Shown in pieces: positions 1 through 8,548 of a stretch of 64,000 bases of DNA. The translations under genes and the position numbers were made by a program. Numbering within the stretch: the first letter of the stretch is position 1; every line of letters starts with the position of its first letter. The notes under the pieces are model-generated. The model was given only the letters and a program-made list of their open reading frames with translations. It did no database searches and had not been told where the DNA came from. Origin of the DNA: Rhodococcus opacus (GTDB lineage: Bacteria > Actinomycetota > Actinomycetes > Mycobacteriales > Mycobacteriaceae); the NCBI RefSeq assembly GCF_012396235.1, contig NZ_JAAXPA010000002.1, positions 1 to 64,000 of the forward strand, read 5' to 3'.

Positions 1-570
1 CGGGGGAGCGGGCGGCGGGGCCACGGGCCGCGCGTTCTGAGGCTGGGCGGCGGCAGGTCGGGGCGGCGGCGGCGTCGCCGGGACTGCGGGTTTCGTCACG
101 GGGATCGCGACCGTCTCGTCGTCCGACGGCGGTGTCGTCTGCCCCCGCACCGTCGGGGTCTGCGTGGTCGGTGCGCGGTGCATCTTCACGGTCGCGGCGT
201 CGCTCTTCTGCGTCGGGATCGCGGTGGTGGCCGCCTCGGATGCCTTGTCCGCGGGTTTCGCGGCAGAGTCCGGGCCGGCCTGAGGTGTCTCGGCTCGTGG
301 GCGTGGTGCCGGAGGCTTGGGCAGTTCGGGCTGCGGCTCGTCGGCCTTCTTCTCTGCCGCCTTCTCGGGGGCCTTCTGCGGGGGCTTCGGCTCGGGCGAC
401 TTCGGTGCGGCGGGCTCTGCGTCCGCCGCGGGCTGCGCGGTCTTCGCAGGCTTCGCGGTCGCGTCGGCGCCGCCGGTGCCCTTGCCGGCGGTGGTGCCTG
501 CCGCTGCCGGTCCGGACGGTGTGTCCGCGGCCGGCTTCTGAGTCGATTCGTCTTTCTTCGGGTCCTGCAC
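1..570 (-). CDS. Pro/Ala/Lys-rich N-terminal part of a putative membrane protein (Rv0361-like), cut by window edge
   Basis: The minus strand is open from a GTG at 570 to the window edge (190 codons). The product is built almost wholly of Pro, Ala, Lys, Glu and Thr, typical of a disordered segment ahead of a membrane anchor. A GAGGGG ribosome site lies six bases before the GTG. An in-frame ATG at 633 lacks such a site. The gene is divergent from a DUF3151 gene, as Rv0361 is from Rv0360c in M. tuberculosis, so an Rv0361-like membrane protein is inferred from synteny. The transmembrane part would lie outside the window, and the function is unknown. Confidence 0.6.
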   Translation of the reverse strand, partial: MQDPKKDESTQKPAADTPSGPAAAGTTAGKGTGGADATAKPAKTAQPAADAEPAAPKSPEPKPPQKAPEKAAEKKADEPQPELPKPPAPRPRAETPQAGPDSAAKPADKASEAATTAIPTQKSDAATVKMHRAPTTQTPTVRGQTTPPSDDETVAIPVTKPAVPATPPPPRPAAAQPQNARPVAPPPAPP

Positions 571-708
571 GCGCTGCCCCTCGGTCTGCAGAGAAATGAA
601 CGTTGGGGGCAGCCTAACGACATCGTGCGTCATCGGAGACCACGACAGGGCGCGTCGCGGACGCGGGCCGACGCAGTGACGGCACTGCGGCGGGGGCACA
701 ATAGGCGC

Positions 709-1125
709 ATGACGTCTTTCGGTGACCTTCTCGGACCACAGCCCACGCTGCTCCCCGGGGACGACGAGGCCGAATCGGCCCTGTTGAACCACGAGGATCC
801 GGCTTCCGTCGCAGCCGCCCATCCCACCGCCTCCATCGCATGGGCCTACCTGGCCGAGGCGGCCCTCCAGGCCGACGAGACCATCGCGGCGTACGCCTAC
901 GCGCGCACCGGGTACCACCGTGGACTGGACCAGTTGCGTCGCAACGGCTGGAAGGGTTTCGGCCCGGTTCCCTACAGCCACGAACCCAACCGCGGCTTCC
1001 TCCGGTGCGTCGCCGTGCTGGCGAAGGCGGCGAAGGCGATCGGCGAAACGGACGAGTACGCGCGGTGCCTCGATCTGCTCGAGGACTGCGATCCCCGAGC
1101 TGCCGAAGCGCTTGGCGTCGGTTAA
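709..1125 (+). CDS. DUF3151 family protein (Rv0360c-like)
   Basis: This is a 138-residue soluble protein starting MTSFGDLLGPQPTLLP at ATG 709. It has an alanine-rich helical body and the signature GWKGFGPVPYSHEPNRGFLR near residues 86-105, typical of the actinobacterial DUF3151 family. The biochemical function of that family is unknown. The gene is divergent from the Rv0361-like gene, and its 3' end overlaps the start of the FUSC gene. The closest syntenic relative is Rv0360c, which in M. tuberculosis neighbours the M50 peptidase gene. Here about 9 kb of accessory genes separate the two. Confidence 0.85.
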   Translation: MTSFGDLLGPQPTLLPGDDEAESALLNHEDPASVAAAHPTASIAWAYLAEAALQADETIAAYAYARTGYHRGLDQLRRNGWKGFGPVPYSHEPNRGFLRCVAVLAKAAKAIGETDEYARCLDLLEDCDPRAAEALGVG

Positions 1126-2257
1126 CGCCCTCAGCTCGGCGAAAGTCCGTGGCCGGGACGGGCTGAGGACTTCGGCCCAGCGACTGCGGGTGTCGGCACT
1201 GCCCATCCTGCAGTGCGCGATCGCTGCCGGCGCTGCCTGGTGGGTGGCGACGGTGGTGATCGGTCACCCGACGCCGTTCTTCGCGCCGATCGCCGCGGTG
1301 GTATCGCTGGGGCTGTCACTCGGCGCCCGCCTGCGCCGTTCCGTCGAGTTGGTGGCCGGTGTGACGATCGGGATCGGGGTCGGCGACCTCATCGTCTCCG
1401 TGATCGGGAGCGGTACCTGGCAGATCACCCTTGTCGTGATTCTGGCGATGTCCGCGGCCGTATTGCTGAACAGCGGACCGATCTTCTCGATGCAGGCGGG
1501 TAACTCCGCGGTGCTCGTGGCGACGTTGCTGCCACCCGGCGGCACCGCAGGTATCGACCGCATGGTGGACGCTCTGACCGGTGGCCTGGTGGGGATCGCC
1601 GTCGTCGCGCTGATTCCCACGCATCCCGTGGGGCGGGCGCGGAAGTACGCCGCGAACGTTCTCGGGACGGCGTCCGAAGTGATGCAGCTGGTGGCCGACG
1701 GTCTGGTGGCCAACGACGACAAGCCCATCGAGAAGGCCCTCCAAAAGGCGCGGGCAACGCAGGCGTCCATCGACACGCTGCGAACCCACCTCGCGGGCGG
1801 CCGCGAGATCAGCCGCATCTCGCCGCTGTACTGGAACACCCGCGGCCGGCTCGAACGACTCACCGCGGCCGCGGACCCACTCGACAATGCCTTGCGCAAC
1901 ATCCGGGTGCTCGCGCGGCGTTCGCTCACGCTGGTGCGTGACGACGAGATTCTCAACCCACGGCTCGTCGACCAGGTGGAGAAACTCGCCCACGCCTTGG
2001 AAACCCTCCGGCAGATGGCGCTCGCGGACCCCGGTCAGCAACCCGATCAGGCCGAGGCGGCGCGGGTGCTCCGTTCGGTGGCGTCGGGATTGAAACCGGA
2101 ACTGGTGGAGAACGCGGGCCTGTCGGCCACGGTCGTCTTCGCGCAGATCCGGTCACTGACCGTCGACCTTCTGCAGGTCGCAGGGCTGAAGCGCATTTCG
2201 GCCATCGCCACCCTGCCGCCGACCGTGGAGAAGCCGGCCTATCGTCCCGAGCTCTGA
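1112..2257 (+). CDS. FUSC / aromatic acid exporter family membrane protein
   Basis: The N-terminal 150 residues form about six hydrophobic segments, including PFFAPIAAVVSLGLSLGARL and the family-typical QAGNSAVLVATLL. A long soluble helical C-terminal half follows, about 220 residues with many Arg, Leu and Glu. This matches the FUSC/ArAE architecture of a membrane module plus cytoplasmic helical domain, usually tied to efflux of organic acids; the substrate here is unknown. No ATG fits the start. TTG 1112 is chosen because it keeps the N-terminal basic stretch, with CTG 1100 and GTG 1190 as alternatives. The overlap with the DUF3151 gene suggests translational coupling. Confidence 0.75.
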   Translation: MASVNALSSAKVRGRDGLRTSAQRLRVSALPILQCAIAAGAAWWVATVVIGHPTPFFAPIAAVVSLGLSLGARLRRSVELVAGVTIGIGVGDLIVSVIGSGTWQITLVVILAMSAAVLLNSGPIFSMQAGNSAVLVATLLPPGGTAGIDRMVDALTGGLVGIAVVALIPTHPVGRARKYAANVLGTASEVMQLVADGLVANDDKPIEKALQKARATQASIDTLRTHLAGGREISRISPLYWNTRGRLERLTAAADPLDNALRNIRVLARRSLTLVRDDEILNPRLVDQVEKLAHALETLRQMALADPGQQPDQAEAARVLRSVASGLKPELVENAGLSATVVFAQIRSLTVDLLQVAGLKRISAIATLPPTVEKPAYRPEL

Positions 2258-2273
2258 CCGCCCGAGCACGCTG

Positions 2274-2302
2274 TTGAACATATGCGCATGTACGCATATG
2301 AT
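2274..2302 (+). promoter_or_regulatory. SigA-type promoter with embedded ArsR/SmtB-like operator for the CDF exporter
   Basis: A -35 TTGAAC (2274-2279) and a -10 TATGAT (2297-2302) are separated by exactly 17 bases. The spacer is filled by a perfect 8-bp inverted repeat, CATATGCG (2279-2286) and CGCATATG (2293-2300), with six bases between. ArsR/SmtB metal sensors such as NmtR and KmtR bind AT-rich ATATGC/GCATAT type repeats at metal-exporter promoters, so repression by polymerase exclusion and induction by metal is inferred. No ArsR gene is present in the window, so the regulator would act in trans. Confidence 0.8.
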
Positions 2303-2329
2303 CGGCAGAACTCGGGAGGAGGCTCACCC

Positions 2330-3256
2330 ATGGGAGTCGGTCACGGCCATTCGCACGGCAACACGCAAGGCAGCGGTGAGGTAGGCCCGTCGCGAGGGCG
2401 GATCCGCCGCATGGTGATCGCTCTCGTCATCCTCCTCGCGTTCCTCGTTCTCGAGGTCGTCGTCGGTCTGACCGTCAACTCGCTGTCGCTGCTCGCCGAC
2501 GCCGGGCACATGCTGACCGACGTCGTCGGAATGTCGATGGGTCTCGTCGCACTGCTCCTGGCACGCAAAGGCAGTGCCACCGCGGCCCGGACCTTCGGCT
2601 GGCACCGCGCCGAAGTGCTCACGGCCATGGCCAATGCCGCGATGCTGCTCGCCGTCGCGGTCTGGGTGTTCTACGAGGCGATCTCCCGCATCGGCGACGC
2701 CCCCGACCTTCCGGGCATGGCGCTGATCCTCACCGCATCCGTCGGACTGGCCGCGAACCTCGTGGTGATGCTGATGCTGCGCGCCGATTCCAAGGACAGC
2801 CTGGCAGTCCGCGGCGCATACCTCGAAGTGCTCGCGGACGCCGTCGGCAGCGTCGGCGTGCTCATCGCCGGCGGCGTCGTGCTGGCGTTCGACTGGACCT
2901 ACGCCGACATCATCGTCGGTGTCCTCATCTCGCTGTGGGTGGTGCCGCGGGCGATGAAACTGGCCGCCGCGTCGCTGCGCATCCTCACGCAGGCGTCTCC
3001 CGAGGACGTCGACGTCGAATCGGTGCAGGCCGACCTCGAAGCGCTGCCCGGGGTCACCGGTGTCCACGACCTCCACGTGTGGACGCTCACGACGGGAATG
3101 GACGTGGCCACCGTCCACCTGACCACGGACGCCGACTCGTCCGCCGTCCTCGAGTCGGCGCGGACCGTCCTCGAGAGCCACCTGCTCTCCCACGCCACGG
3201 TGCAGGTGGAATCCACCGCCAACGGACGCCACTGCGCCGAGAACGTCACCTGGTAG
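2330..3256 (+). CDS. Cation diffusion facilitator (CDF) metal exporter
   Basis: This 308-residue protein has six predicted membrane helices and a His-rich N-terminus (MGVGHGHSHG). The first metal motif is HxxxD in LLADAGHMLTD. The second motif reads EVLAD, so the usual His is Glu (ExxxD). A C-terminal ferredoxin-like domain carries GVHDLHVWTLTTG. CDF proteins exchange protons for Zn, Co, Cd, Ni, Fe or Mn at the cytoplasmic membrane. The altered second site makes the metal uncertain. ATG 2330 is chosen because a GGGAGGAG ribosome site lies about eight bases upstream and the promoter and operator fit it. The 16-codon in-frame extension upstream would run through the operator. Confidence 0.93.
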   Translation: MGVGHGHSHGNTQGSGEVGPSRGRIRRMVIALVILLAFLVLEVVVGLTVNSLSLLADAGHMLTDVVGMSMGLVALLLARKGSATAARTFGWHRAEVLTAMANAAMLLAVAVWVFYEAISRIGDAPDLPGMALILTASVGLAANLVVMLMLRADSKDSLAVRGAYLEVLADAVGSVGVLIAGGVVLAFDWTYADIIVGVLISLWVVPRAMKLAAASLRILTQASPEDVDVESVQADLEALPGVTGVHDLHVWTLTTGMDVATVHLTTDADSSAVLESARTVLESHLLSHATVQVESTANGRHCAENVTW

Positions 3257-3325
3257 GGGCCCTGTCTGTTTCGTCCGGTTACGCGGCGGGAAACCGTTGT
3301 GGGACGACTCACGGAAGGGAACACC

Positions 3326-3733
3326 ATGTCCACTCTCGCAGCGTTCGCACGACCCGTCGCCGTTGCCGCACTCGGTGCGGCCGCCCTCTTCGCAGCACCG
3401 GCCGCCGCCTCCGCCGCGCCGTTCATGCCCGATCCGCTGGCGAACTGTAAGCCCGCCGCGACGCTCGATGTCGAAAAGGAAGGCAACCAGGTCGAGTGGG
3501 AGTTCGAGGGACCGGAAAAGGCCACGACCGACGCCCAGGTGACGTACCTCAACATCGGCGGCCAGGCGCCGACGCTCGGCACGTCCGGACCGTTGACGAA
3601 CGGTGAGGGTGTCGAACGCGAACTGCCCGGCTTCACCGGACATTTGATTCCCGGCGGAACCTACGACCCCGACGGGCCGAAGGGGCCGCTGGAGGCCTGC
3701 ACTCTCGGCTTCGGATTCGCCGTCACGCAGTGA
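3326..3733 (+). CDS. Small secreted protein of unknown function
   Basis: The product is 135 residues. It begins with a Sec signal peptide (MSTLAAFARPVAVAALGAAA, then Ala-rich with likely cleavage after ASA). The mature part is about 105 residues, acidic, Gly/Pro-rich and contains two Cys (NCKPAATLDVEKEG and LEACTLGFGF) that could form a disulfide. A GGAAGGGA ribosome site precedes ATG 3326. I do not recognise the family. The gene follows the CDF gene by 70 bases without a clear terminator, so cotranscription is possible. It converges on the PNPOx gene. Confidence 0.75.
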   Translation: MSTLAAFARPVAVAALGAAALFAAPAAASAAPFMPDPLANCKPAATLDVEKEGNQVEWEFEGPEKATTDAQVTYLNIGGQAPTLGTSGPLTNGEGVERELPGFTGHLIPGGTYDPDGPKGPLEACTLGFGFAVTQ

Positions 3734-3736
3734 CCG

Positions 3737-4198
3737 TCACTTGGTGAACCGGGTGACACCCGCACCCGGCCGCCACAGGTCGACGTACAGGTGGTCGCCG
3801 TCGACGGTGGTGAGCACCACCTCGTCGAGGCCGAGTTCGAAGACGTCCGCCTCGGGGATTTCGTCGGGGTAGTGCTCGAGGATCTGCTGTTTCCGCTCTC
3901 CGAGGATCTCGTCTGCGCGGCCGCTGATCTTGGCGTCGCCGCCGTCCATCGTGTGGTGACCGGGGTTGCTGTGGAGAGAGAATCGCGGATCGCGTTGCAG
4001 GTCCTGCACTTTGCGTGCACCGACCATCGAGCCGAGCAGTAACGCGCCCTCGTAGGACTCGACCTCGGTGCCGCTCACTCTCGGGGAACCGTCCTTGCGG
4101 AGCGTCGCCAGCACGTGGTGCTTGTGCGCCTCGAAGCGTGCGGCGACAGCCTTGGCGAGGTCGGGTGCTTCTGTCTCGAACTGCGTCCAGTTGGTCAT
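3737..4198 (-). CDS. Pyridoxamine 5'-phosphate oxidase-like flavin/F420-binding protein
   Basis: This 153-residue single-domain protein contains the split-barrel features HHVLATLRKDGSPRVSGTEV (residues 27-46), GSMVGARKVQDLQRDPRFSL and DLWRPGAGVTRF at the C-terminus. These place it in the PNPOx-like superfamily, whose members bind FMN or F420 and act as oxidoreductases or heme-handling proteins. The substrate cannot be read from the sequence. It is divergent from a WYL regulator across a perfect palindrome, which suggests that regulator controls it. Confidence 0.88.
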   Translation of the reverse strand: MTNWTQFETEAPDLAKAVAARFEAHKHHVLATLRKDGSPRVSGTEVESYEGALLLGSMVGARKVQDLQRDPRFSLHSNPGHHTMDGGDAKISGRADEILGERKQQILEHYPDEIPEADVFELGLDEVVLTTVDGDHLYVDLWRPGAGVTRFTK

Positions 4199-4218
4199 GC
4201 CGACCAGTGTGCTCTCCT

Positions 4219-4243
4219 ATCCCTGACATCTACTGTCAGGGAT
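4219..4243. promoter_or_regulatory. Perfect 10-bp inverted repeat operator between PNPOx and WYL regulator genes
   Basis: ATCCCTGACA (4219-4228) and TGTCAGGGAT (4234-4243) form a perfect inverted repeat with a five-base spacer. It is centred in the 63-bp gap between the divergent genes. A -10-like TAGAAT follows on the plus strand (4250-4255), only seven bases before the regulator ATG, which predicts a leaderless or near-leaderless regulator mRNA. The position fits autoregulation plus control of the PNPOx gene by the adjacent WYL protein. That assignment is an inference from context. Confidence 0.75.
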
Positions 4244-4261
4244 TTTCACTAGAATCGGAGC

Positions 4262-5218
4262 ATGCGTTCGAGTCGGCTCGTCGAGGTGATGCTCCGTCTG
4301 GAGGGCAGTCGCAGGGCCACCGCGCAGCAACTCGCGGACGAACTCGGGGTCTCGGTCCGCACCGTGTATCGCGACGTCACGGCGTTGTCGGCGGCCGGTG
4401 TGCCGGTGTGGACGGAGAGCGGACCCGGTGGCGGAATCCGGTTGCTCGACGGCTGGCAGTCGAAACTCGGCGGGATGACGGGCGAGGAGACGTCCGCGTT
4501 GATGTTGCTCGGTGTCCCGTCGATCGCCGACGATCTCGGTCTTCGCGACGTCACCGCTGCCGCGCAGTCGAAGCTGTTGGGGGCGTTGCCTGTCCCGCTG
4601 CGCGCCGGGGCTCAGCTGTGGCGGGATCGGCTCTACGTCGACGCCCCCGGCTGGTTCGACGGGCCACGCGACAACGGCGATCTCCCGGTGGTGGCGTCCG
4701 CGGTGCTCGAGGGTCGGCGTCTCGGTATCCGCTACCGGAAGGGGAGCCGTTCCGCGGCAAGAACTCTCGATCCCCTGGGTCTGGTGGCGAAGGCCGGTGT
4801 CTGGTATCTCGTTGCGCAGCATCGCGGACGGACGCTGTCGTACCGGGTGTCGCGGATCAGTGACGCGACCGTGCTGAATCAACCGGCGGTACGTCCCGAG
4901 AATTTCGATCTGGGTGCGTGGTGGACGGCGTCGGTGGCCGAATTCGATCGTGCCCTTCTGCGATTCCGGTGCCGCGTGCGGCTCTCGCCCGCGTCGTGGC
5001 GACGGCTGCCGCGGGTGGTGGGTGTGGAAGCCGCACGCGTCGAACCCGGCCCGCCGGATGACGCCGGCTGGGTGACCGTCGACCTGTCGCTCGAGGCCGA
5101 AGACGTGGCACTCGACCAGTTGACCGTTCTCGGCGGGGGAGTCGAAGTGCTCCAGCCGCCTTCGCTACGCGAATCGCTGCGTGCGGTGGGAGACGCGATC
5201 GCCCGCCGGAACGGCTGA
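4262..5218 (+). CDS. WYL-domain helix-turn-helix transcriptional regulator (YafY type)
   Basis: The protein has 318 residues. An N-terminal DeoR-like winged helix (residues 1-60, with ATAQQLADELGVSVRTVYRD as recognition region) is followed by a linker, a WYL domain around residues 140-220 (GVWYLVAQHRGRTLSYRVSR) and a C-terminal WCX-like extension. WYL regulators sense ligands or nucleic acids and often control a neighbouring divergent gene, here the PNPOx protein. The palindrome at 4219-4243 is its probable operator. It converges on the thiolase gene with a 17-base gap. Confidence 0.92.
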   Translation: MRSSRLVEVMLRLEGSRRATAQQLADELGVSVRTVYRDVTALSAAGVPVWTESGPGGGIRLLDGWQSKLGGMTGEETSALMLLGVPSIADDLGLRDVTAAAQSKLLGALPVPLRAGAQLWRDRLYVDAPGWFDGPRDNGDLPVVASAVLEGRRLGIRYRKGSRSAARTLDPLGLVAKAGVWYLVAQHRGRTLSYRVSRISDATVLNQPAVRPENFDLGAWWTASVAEFDRALLRFRCRVRLSPASWRRLPRVVGVEAARVEPGPPDDAGWVTVDLSLEAEDVALDQLTVLGGGVEVLQPPSLRESLRAVGDAIARRNG

Positions 5219-5235
5219 GATGGACTACCTCCGCG

Positions 5236-6405
<1,170 letters not shown>

Positions 6406-6424
6406 GATCGTTCCTTTCGGTGCT

Positions 6425-6464
6425 GTGAGTACTTATCAACCGCGGGCGGTTGACAAGTACTCAC
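6425..6464. repeat. 40-bp palindromic element, family A copy 1
   Basis: The arms GTGAGTACTTATCAACCGC and GCGGTTGACAAGTACTCAC form an almost perfect 40-bp inverted repeat. It shares its 40-bp length and GTGAGT...ACTCAC ends with four other elements in this window and is closest to those at 10133 and 55732. It overlaps the MFS stop codon (6436-6438), so the element encodes the last residues (REYLSTARG) of that protein. It may act as a terminator or mRNA-stabilising hairpin between the MFS and thiolase genes. There is no T-tail. Confidence 0.85.
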
Positions 6465-7842
6465 GGGGTGGATTCATCCGTGTGGCGGTGAGTGTGGCGA
6501 CGACGGCCACCACAGCCACCGCCGACCAGGCGAGTTGGAACGCGGCGTGGGTGTCTTCGTCACCGGCGGTCGTACCGAGGAGGGCGACCAGCATGCTCAC
6601 GCCCAGCACGGTTCCGACCTGACGGCTCATGGTGACGACGGCACTACCGGTGGCCGAGCGCGACTGCGGTAGTCCGGCGGTGGCGGACGACAGGATCGTC
6701 GGCAACGCCAGACCGACCCCGACACCGGCGATCATCCAGCCGGGCAGTAGTTCCGACGCGTACTGCGGTTCCATCCCGACGGACGAGAGAACGAGCACGG
6801 CGCCGGCCGCCCACAGGGCGCTGCCCGCCGCGGTGATCGCTCCGGCCGAGAACCTGCGGGACAGGAACTGGCCGACCACGGCGAACACCGGCACCATCAA
6901 CGGGCCCGGCGCGATCGCGAGACCCGTCAGCAGCGCGGAGTACCCCCACACCTGCTGCAGCCACAGGATGTTCGCGAGCAGGCCGGCTGCGAAGGCGGCA
7001 CTGAACGCGAGCGCCGTCACGTTCGACCAGGCGAACGTCCGCACCTTCAGCATGGCGGGTTCGATGAGCGGCTCGCGCTGCCTGCTGTTTCTCCACCAGA
7101 ACAGTGCGACCGACGCGGCAGCGACGGTGAACGCGAGCGCGATTCGGGGGTCGCCCCAGCCCCAGTCGGGTCCCTGGACCAGCCCGAGTGCGAGGGCACC
7201 GATGCCGACGGTCAACAGGGCGGCGCCGAACAGGTCGAGGTTTGTGTCACGGGCGGCCGGGCGGAAGTCGGGGACCAACCGGACGGTGGCGATCAGGAAG
7301 GCGATACCGATGGGGACGTTGATCAGGAAGGCCCAGCGCCACGACGCCTCGACGAGCAGGCCACCCACCACGGGACCGAAGGCCGCGGCCGCGGCGCCCG
7401 ACGCGGCCCAGATCCGGACCGCGCCCGCACGTGTGGCTTCGGGGACCGTGCTGATGAGCAGTCCCAGGCTGGCGGGGGTCAGGGCGGCGGCACCGACGGC
7501 CTGGAGCAGTCGGAAGGCGACGAGCAGCCACAGCGAGGGGCTCAGCGCGCATGCCGCGCTCGCCGCGGTGAACAGCGCCAGCCCGAGAAGGAATCCGCGC
7601 CGGCGGCCGACGCGGTCGGCCCAGCGTCCGAGCGGAACCAGGAGTGCGGCGAACACGATCGCATAGCCGCCCAGCACCCAGCTGAGGTCGCCGAGGCTGT
7701 AGCCGGGGTAGCTCGCCGCGATGTCGCCGAACGCGACGTTGACGACGAACAGATCGAGGCTGGCGACGAACGGCGCGCCGGAGAGGACGGTGAGGAGCGG
7801 GCCGAGCCGCACTTCCTCACGCACCTGACTATTGAGAGCCAT
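6436..7842 (-). CDS. MFS drug efflux transporter, DHA2 (14-TM) family
   Basis: The 468-residue protein has about 14 hydrophobic segments. Motif A is PLGRWADRVGRRRG, and a motif C-like stretch is GPVVGGLLVEASWRWAFLIN. This is the EmrB/QacA-type proton antiporter group that exports hydrophobic compounds; the substrate is unknown. ATG 7842 is chosen because a promoter at 7850-7877 would start transcription at that A, making a leaderless mRNA. An in-frame ATG at 7872 would lie inside the promoter. Two palindromes cover the promoter and start codon, matching one before the HxlR regulator gene at 9639. The last codons come from a palindromic repeat. Confidence 0.92.
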   Translation of the reverse strand: MALNSQVREEVRLGPLLTVLSGAPFVASLDLFVVNVAFGDIAASYPGYSLGDLSWVLGGYAIVFAALLVPLGRWADRVGRRRGFLLGLALFTAASAACALSPSLWLLVAFRLLQAVGAAALTPASLGLLISTVPEATRAGAVRIWAASGAAAAAFGPVVGGLLVEASWRWAFLINVPIGIAFLIATVRLVPDFRPAARDTNLDLFGAALLTVGIGALALGLVQGPDWGWGDPRIALAFTVAAASVALFWWRNSRQREPLIEPAMLKVRTFAWSNVTALAFSAAFAAGLLANILWLQQVWGYSALLTGLAIAPGPLMVPVFAVVGQFLSRRFSAGAITAAGSALWAAGAVLVLSSVGMEPQYASELLPGWMIAGVGVGLALPTILSSATAGLPQSRSATGSAVVTMSRQVGTVLGVSMLVALLGTTAGDEDTHAAFQLAWSAVAVVAVVATLTATRMNPPREYLSTARG

Positions 7843-7883
7843 AGTCAGCAATCTACACCTGACTATGGCCATGGCAAGTCAGG
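7825..7883 (-). promoter_or_regulatory. Promoter and double operator of the MFS gene (HxlR-type sites)
   Basis: On the minus strand a -35 TTGCCA (7877-7872) and a -10 TAGATT (7855-7850) are 16 bases apart. The ATG begins seven bases after the -10, so the mRNA is predicted to be leaderless. Operator 1 is CTGACTAT (7825-7832) with ATAGTCAG (7841-7848) and spans the start codon. Operator 2 is CCTGACT (7858-7864) with AGTCAGG (7877-7883) and spans the -35. The half-sites equal those at 9600-9625 before the HxlR gene, so that regulator probably represses both. Confidence 0.75.
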
Positions 7884-7948
7884 TGTGACGGACGCCTCGG
7901 ATCGACGGTTTGCGCTGCAGAGATCCCGAGGCGGTCCTAACGTGAGGC

Positions 7949-8548
7949 ATGGCAGTTCTGACCCCCGGATTCCACGGCAGACCTCGCAGCGAGCACTCTC
8001 TTCCGCCCGGGCAGTACGAGGTCGGCGATTTCCCGGTCCTCTCGGCAGGACCGACGCCCCGCGTCCCGACCGAGACGTGGACGCTGACCGTGACCGACGA
8101 GACCGGCCGGCGCCACGAGTGGTCGTGGGCCGAATTCATGAAGCTCCCGCAGGAGCGGCCGACGGTCGACCTCCACTGCGTCACACGTTGGTCGAAGTTC
8201 GGAACGTCGTGGAAGGGGGTCTCGCTCGACACCCTGTTCGCGGACGTCGAGACGTCCGCGGGATTCGTCCTCGCCGGATGCGACGGCGGCTACACCACGA
8301 ACCTCCCCATCGCCGACATCCTCGGCGGCAAGGCGTGGATCGTGCACACCTACGAGGGGGCGCCCCTCGCGCCGGTGCACGGGGGTCCGGCCCGTCTGCT
8401 CGTGCCGCATCTCTACCTGTGGAAGTCCGCGAAGTGGGTTCGGTCGATTCAGCTCGTCACCCAGGACGTCCCGGGCTTCTGGGAGCAACTCGGATACCAC
8501 GATCGCGGCGACCCGTGGCGGGAGCAGAGGTACCAGGGTGACCAGTGA
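7949..8548 (+). CDS. Soluble sulfite-oxidase-like molybdopterin-dependent oxidoreductase
   Basis: This 199-residue protein resembles the Mo-cofactor domain of the sulfite oxidase/YedY (MsrP) family. Cys in the segment VDLHCVTRWSKFGTSWKGVS (about residues 74-93) is the expected Mo ligand, followed by the family-like GCDGGYTTNLP and APVHGGPARLLVPHLYLWKS. There is no Tat signal or heme domain, so it should act in the cytoplasm, unlike periplasmic MsrP. The gene overlaps the next by 11 bases and is followed by an FNR-like reductase and a DUF6510 protein, which suggests a self-contained electron chain. The substrate is unknown; sulfoxide or N-oxide reduction is a guess from the family. Confidence 0.88.
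   Translation: MAVLTPGFHGRPRSEHSLPPGQYEVGDFPVLSAGPTPRVPTETWTLTVTDETGRRHEWSWAEFMKLPQERPTVDLHCVTRWSKFGTSWKGVSLDTLFADVETSAGFVLAGCDGGYTTNLPIADILGGKAWIVHTYEGAPLAPVHGGPARLLVPHLYLWKSAKWVRSIQLVTQDVPGFWEQLGYHDRGDPWREQRYQGDQ

Noticed and set aside
2324-3643. 439-codon minus-strand open frame opposite the CDF gene
   Set aside because: It is the antisense shadow of the CDF exporter. Composition is Arg/Gly/Asp/His-rich and no family motif appears.
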